Of a stretch of 64,000 nt of DNA, positions 59,481 through 64,000 are shown piece by piece. How positions within the stretch are numbered: position 1 is the stretch's first letter; each line of letters starts with the position of its first letter. The position numbers and the translations under genes are program-made. The DNA lies in contig LS997567.1 in the NCBI GenBank assembly GCA_000469685.2, forward strand, positions 40,910,775 to 40,974,774, given 5' to 3'. This stretch comes from Haemonchus contortus. Its lineage: Eukaryota > Nematoda > Chromadorea > Rhabditida > Trichostrongylidae. The notes under the pieces are model-generated. The model was given only the letters and a program-made list of their open reading frames with translations, ran no database searches and was not told the origin of the DNA.

Positions 59481-60580
59481 CCACAGATCAACGCCGTCCG
59501 TCCACGCGAGCACCGCGAAGCCGTCGTGCCGTCGGATGTCATGACGCAACGCAACCGGAACGCACCGCCCTCGACGCAAATCAACCTCTGCCTCTTGAGG
59601 TTGGAGCGCGAAATTTCAGTTAGCTGGGCGATATAACAACGCTTTGCTGGAATTTGTTTTATTCAACTGAGGCAGTTTCTTGGAAACTTTTCTAAGACTC
59701 TTTTTAGTGGTGAGGTTTTTCACACGCGAAAAGATTTGCTGCGTTGTCCAAGATCAGGCTGATTTACTCAAAAGTTAGTGTTTTGAACTTTTTCGTCTTG
59801 TTTCTCCTTACAGCTCACGTTTCTTCCCGAATGTGCCCACATCTCGGCGCTCTCCATCAAACTTTCTTTGTTCAAGAACATTTTTTTACTCTGAAGCTAC
59901 TTATACAGCATATTCATTCATTGTTTATGAGTTATTTTCTCAGAAGCAATAGCTTTTCAGAATGAATACGGCAAAACCATACATTTTCCCATGGTGACCA
60001 CATCTTGATTCATCTTATGTTTTCTCCAAATATTTTATTAAGCGGAGAACATTTGTAGATATCATGTGGAGTTTTTATTCTCGGGGCTTTTTAGATCGGA
60101 TTCTGCTTTATTTAATTTTATTTTTTTAAATTATTTTTTCAAAATTTTCATGAATGCGAGCTATCAAAAAGATTTTCTGCAGGTCAGAGAAAAAATCAAA
60201 AGTAATTTATCTGAGTTTTTCATAGGCGTACAGGAGCAGCGACGTTCCGCAACTTGAACTTGTTCACCTCACGTATCTTGTGTGGGCGTTCCCCCTCGTG
60301 GGCCTCAAAAATGGTACCCCTTAAGTAGAAAACGTGAAAATGATACTAGCCTTACAAAAGCGAATAATGAAGCAATGGCCTATCTAATCAACTGTCAGTG
60401 TTGTCCAGGCCGGATGAGAAATGCGTGGCGTAGACTGCAGAATTTTATTTCTTATATACTTCAGCACATCTGCCACTCTCTCCATGTTGAATGATTCAGC
60501 AAAGAAAGTGGTGGTAACTAGTTTCAGTAAGTTAGCTCTCTGGTTACTTTGGAGGATTTTTTTTAACGATCAGAGGCTAA
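59481..60580. other. zinc-finger gene upstream region and intergenic DNA
   Basis: 59481-59625 is GC-rich and open on both strands, suggesting promoter or 5'UTR sequence of the minus-strand zinc-finger gene. The frame at 59267-59623 (plus) is antisense to exon 1 and lacks motifs. No other gene is supported. Confidence 0.45.
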
Positions 60581-60830
60581 GCCGGGGTGGTGTAGAAGTA
60601 AAAAGCGAGTCGACCGAGTAATCCATCCTCCTAATGTGTATAGGTTGCATCTGGATCGTCTAGGAGCATAGAAAGATATTGATATTATTGATATTGTATA
60701 TAAGATATTTGATCATTAGCAATCCATAAGGTCAAACAAAGAATTAAGCTTTTAAGCTTTCGGTTGACAGCTCCCGATTCGGTATGCGCCACGCCTCCGA
60801 ATCTCTTTTTAAACCCCTTCCGCGGCGCGT
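60581..60830. repeat. SINE-like repeat family R2, copy 1
   Basis: Begins GCCGGGGTGGTGTAGAAGTA, an A-box-like head, followed by GTCGACCGAGTAATCC, a possible decayed B box. It ends with GGTATGCGCCACGCCTCCGA then ATCTCTTT at 60781-60808. The copy at 62215-62430 shares the head layout and that tail. The middle is diverged and AT-rich. It lies just 3' of the methyltransferase gene. Confidence 0.55.
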
Positions 60831-60973
60831 CCAAATGATAAGCTTGAAAAAAAACTGTAGAAAAAACGAACAAATTATTTATACAACCAATACAGCACCA
60901 GTACTATGCATTACCTATATTAACAACTTTCAAACAACATGTAAACAGAAGACAAGTCGCTTCTAGGCAGCAA

Positions 60974-63852
60974 TTACTTCTTTGTAATGATCCATACACC
61001 ACCGCCGTACGGTAGAAGAGACGCCCGAACCTAAAAGAAATATTTATAAATTCTTTCTGCCAGTGGGCTTTATCCAAGATGTGGACCCGGGTGTAGCGCA
61101 GTAGGAACGAGATTGTCGCGTCGACGCGAGCGAGACGTCGCACGGAAGGAATGTAGCAGAATGCAGCAGCAAGTAGGAAATACAGGATTAAAAGAACGAA
61201 CAGTAGAATCTGCCAAAAGTAATAATCGCATAGCGATTGAGCCGTATGAAGAGCGCTAGAACTATTGTAATGAGGCAAATGGTCCGCGACAGCCGCGTGC
61301 GGCGTATCTATTACACAAAAGCGTTCCTACTGCCCGTCTCCCTATTTTTTGGACCGAAGCTTTACCGCTGAAGAATACAAAATCAGCTGCAACCCACGAG
61401 GCACGGTCATTAGACAATATTACCATTGTGACTACATACAGTGTCAAAGTTGAGACAATGTAAAAGTTCAAAACTGGCGGCTCTATTTATGGCGTACTAT
61501 GAAGGTTCATTCTAAGTGCAGTTGACTCAGATGTATGGTTTTATCAAAAGAAAGAGCTTGTATGTTACTTACCGAGCAAAATGCATAAGAAAACGTGTCA
61601 ATTAAGATTTCTTACCCTAGCATCGTGTTTTATACGACTGTTCATACTTGAAATGGCTCTATCGTCATCAGACATAACCTCGACACCGGACAGCACGCCG
61701 CCGTTGTTCAGCGCCTGAAACGGGAAATTCTCTGTAGACAAAGAACAAAATGTGCTAGGTGGATCTTATAGTCCACAACAGCGCACGGTCGCTCTTTTCC
61801 GAAACGGTCAAATCAAGAAATCCGAAAAAGTATAAAATGTTATTCCCTATTGTACTTACCTTATTAATGATGAGAAGACCTCCGTTTCGGAGCAAGCGTA
61901 TGGCATGTTCATAGTCGTCCAGGTAGCTTTCACGTTCAAAGTCGTCCTACAAATCAAAATGGGCCTCAAGTACGGAATTCCAATTCAATAGTAAGGTATC
62001 ACCTACCAGGAAAATAAAATCGAACGTATTCGGTTCGTTGGCAGCGAGATTCGATAGCGAACGATCAATGGGCTCTGTTGATCGCACATGAATTCGTGAC
62101 ATTTGAGCATGAGGCATCTTAGCAGAAAAAAATTCATTAGCCTCAGCTTTTATCGTTATTATTATTTTACTTTTATTATTTTCTTATCATACTTATTTCT
62201 ATTTGGCTTTTTAGAGGGATAGTGGCTGTGTAGAAATAATGCAACGGTAAAGAACTGGCCGACCAAGTGATCCACGCTGCCCGTTCGTTTGGATGGCACC
62301 CAGCTGCCTGCACATCAGAAAAATAAGCTTGACTGCTAGCTGACCACTAGGTTCAGAAGAGGTATCGTGCTTTCGAGGCTGGCAAATTCTGTTTTGGTAT
62401 GCGCCACGCCTTCAAAATCTCTTCCGAATCACGGTGGCATGTGATTGCTGGTCTGCTCTTTAGAATCCCTTCAGAAAGGGGATGAAACCAGCAAATCGAC
62501 TTTTCATTTTTAAGTATATTCCGGACGATTTGTGCAACCATTGGAGCCATACAGGCTATTCATACCTGTATGGCTGCAATGGTTGCACAAAACTGTCAGC
62601 AGTACCCCTACATTCTTCCGGAAGAAGATTTTGCTTGTGTTCACATCCACTACGACAATTAACCCAGCGGAATACATATATTTGTTTTATTAGCCGACCA
62701 GTCTTCTACAAACTTCTACTAATCTTGGTTGTCGAGGTATGATCCAAAAATAAATTCTTTATTATACTAGTCAAGAAGCCAGTAGCTAGAGATCAGTAGC
62801 TTACCTTCTTTGCGTATTTCATGCCGACATCCTCCCAATAGTGAGCATATTTGGGATGTTCAAGGGCTATGATCACACCTCTGTAGTCGACTTGTTCCGC
62901 GATACCAAGCAGAGCAAAACCCGTAAACACTCCTGAAAATAATTCCTTCAAGAAAAAAACAGTAAAAACTAGAAAAGTCGAAAAAGCAGAGCTGTTCCAG
63001 TGTGTGTTAAAGAAGAAGTAGTAAACATCCTTCTTACATTCAGCTTTTCCAATAACACGTAAAGTTGTTTACTGTAATATAAATTGATAATATAAAATCT
63101 TCTTCAATGTCCATATCAAGGACTGGCGGAGGTTCGTTATGCCGTAAGTGTTCGACTACTGAAGCTGTAAGACTTTCAAAGGCACAGTCCACGATAAAAA
63201 TGATGTCTGAGTTCTCCTTCTAGGAATACCCAGTGGCCCCCAAGGGTAACAAGAAGGACGCTGTCGAGTGCCAAATTCAACAGCTAGGGCATAGTGGAAG
63301 TCCAGTTACTGGATCGCCTGGACTTCCCGCCCCTCGATCGATATTACGTCAGACGAGTGTCGAGGCAATACAGATTGTCCGTTTTAGGAACCCTCATACA
63401 AACAACAGGTATATATCGTTTGGCGCGGCGCATCACAGCCACTTTGCCATTGGGGGGCATGAGCTTCAGTTGCCACCATACAGCGCAATTTCTACGACGA
63501 CCATCTCGTCCAAATCGGCCAGCCTCTCAACTATCGTGAACTGCGCGTCTAAGCAGACGGCCTAACATTACCTATAGCGGTCGGACTCTATAAGGTCCAA
63601 TGCAGATTATGGAGTAGTCCCGAAGGCAAACATACCTATGACGAGACATCTTGAAGGTTTGTACAGTGACATGAGGGACTGTGTGAGCTGCAAGACTTCC
63701 GGAGTCACAGATTCTCGCCAAGATAGCGAGTCTGCTGATGATGCTTTGTGCATCTCCTGAAAAGACACATTCAAGTGGTGATAATCAGGTAAGGATGGGA
63801 GGACTATAACGCGTCTGAACAGCAGTTTCAATCCAAACAATAACAACAACAT
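60974..63852 (-). CDS. catechol-O-methyltransferase-like protein (class I SAM methyltransferase), start uncertain
   Basis: Exons: 63756-63636 (open in frame up to an ATG at 63852), 62932-62805, 62117-62007, 61946-61860, 61714-61616 and 61030-60974 (TAA). All phases agree, giving 201 residues from 63756 or 233 from the ATG at 63852. If the upper ATG is used, the N terminus is hydrophobic (MLLLLFGLKLLFRRVIVL), like a signal anchor. Otherwise an acceptor at 63757 (TTTTCAG) joins an exon beyond the window. Recognisable blocks are TPEVLQLTQSLM, the SAM-binding loop LVIGVFTGFALLG, DFIFLDDFERESYLDDYE and LPYGGGVWIITKK at the C terminus, as in the caffeoyl-CoA/catechol O-methyltransferase family (nematode comt genes). 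The usual metal-binding IDN after the last core strand reads INK, so Mg-dependent catalysis may be lost. Confidence 0.83.
61086..61345 (+). repeat. repeat family R1, copy 4 (plus orientation)
   Basis: The most complete copy: starts CCCGGGTGTAGCGCAGTAGG then AACGAG and ends GCGTTCCTACTGCCCGTCTC. The CAGTAGGAACG and CGTTCCTACTG ends are inverted repeats. It lies in the last intron of the methyltransferase gene (61031-61615). Confidence 0.75.
62215..62430. repeat. SINE-like repeat family R2, copy 2
   Basis: Shares the tail GGTATGCGCCACGCCTTCAA then AATCTCTT (62396-62423) with 60581-60830, and a head with TGTGTAGAAATAATGCAACG. It lies in the methyltransferase intron between 62117 and 62805. Confidence 0.55.
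62529..62591. other. 27 bp stem-loop in methyltransferase intron
   Basis: 62529-62555 (TTTGTGCAACCATTGGAGCC...) pairs with 62565-62591 around a 9-base loop with a single mismatch. It could be a minimal foldback repeat or a small structured RNA. It lies just beyond the R2 copy in the same intron. Confidence 0.75.
63130..63600. other. GC-richer intronic insert with a 110-codon open frame
   Basis: The plus strand is open across 63233-63565 without an ATG start (the frame opens at GTG), with VAPKGNKKDAVECQIQQL and SPGLPAPRSILRQTSVEA. GC content is clearly above the flanking intron. It lies in the first intron of the minus-strand methyltransferase gene. No domain is recognised. It may be a fragment of a mobile element. 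Confidence 0.35.
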
Positions 63853-64000
63853 TACTTTTTATAACCCCTAGCTGGAGAGTCAATTTATGCTAATTATCAA
63901 AAATCTTCTTTTAGGATCGGTAACCATGACTTGATTTAGCTTAGTATCTAACAACCAAACAACAACGTCGCTTTGTCCTCTTTATCTTGATTGACGTAGA

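Noticed and set aside
59267..59623. 118-codon plus-strand open frame
   Set aside because: Antisense to the first exon and GC-rich upstream region of the zinc-finger gene; the minus frame is in phase with the next exon and starts with ATG.

Overview
This window looks like nuclear DNA from a clade V nematode, most likely a parasitic strongylid such as a hookworm. The reasons are: many small exons whose acceptors are mostly TTTCAG-like; a complete gene of the nematode kinase type KIN-29; a decayed mariner close to the bandit/cecropia type; 5'-truncated RTE retrotransposon debris; and long, repeat-filled introns that are unusual for Caenorhabditis. The species is an inference. No bacterial genes, rRNA genes, CRISPR arrays or intact tRNA genes were seen.

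I joined exons by hand into six protein-coding genes, checking splice phase at every junction. In window order they are: an LRRC58-like leucine-rich-repeat gene (minus, about 202-2596, 3' end unresolved); a cytosolic purine 5'-nucleotidase of the NT5C2 type (minus, 9162-22324, 15 exons, 554 codons, complete); a divergent cation-diffusion-facilitator (SLC30-like) membrane protein (plus, 36136 to about 40200 or 40881); the kin-29/SIK kinase (minus, 42704-51161, 23 exons, 837 codons, complete); a C2H2 multi-zinc-finger protein (minus, 53695-59480, 12 exons, 524 codons); and a catechol-O-methyltransferase-like protein (minus, 60974-63852, possibly continuing off the right edge).

Introns and intergenic DNA carry most of the novelty. 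They hold a mariner remnant with TA target duplications (6696-7942), two non-autonomous elements of about 530 bp with 26-28 bp terminal inverted repeats (5567-6100 and 56808-57333), four copies of a GC-rich palindromic MITE, four copies of a 250 bp repeat starting with a CAGTAGGAACG-type inverted end, a tRNA-derived SINE family with A and B boxes (16614-16872 and 32868-33145), a second SINE-like pair, a near-perfect foldback with 95 bp arms (31439-31632), two short stem-loops in introns, and RTE debris. About 14 kb between the nucleotidase and the transporter (22325-36135) has no gene I can support.

The genes do not form an obvious operon or pathway. Points to follow up: the transporter and the methyltransferase both lack residues normally needed for metal binding; an antisense candidate gene overlaps the 3' end of the transporter; and several small repeat families may be undescribed.
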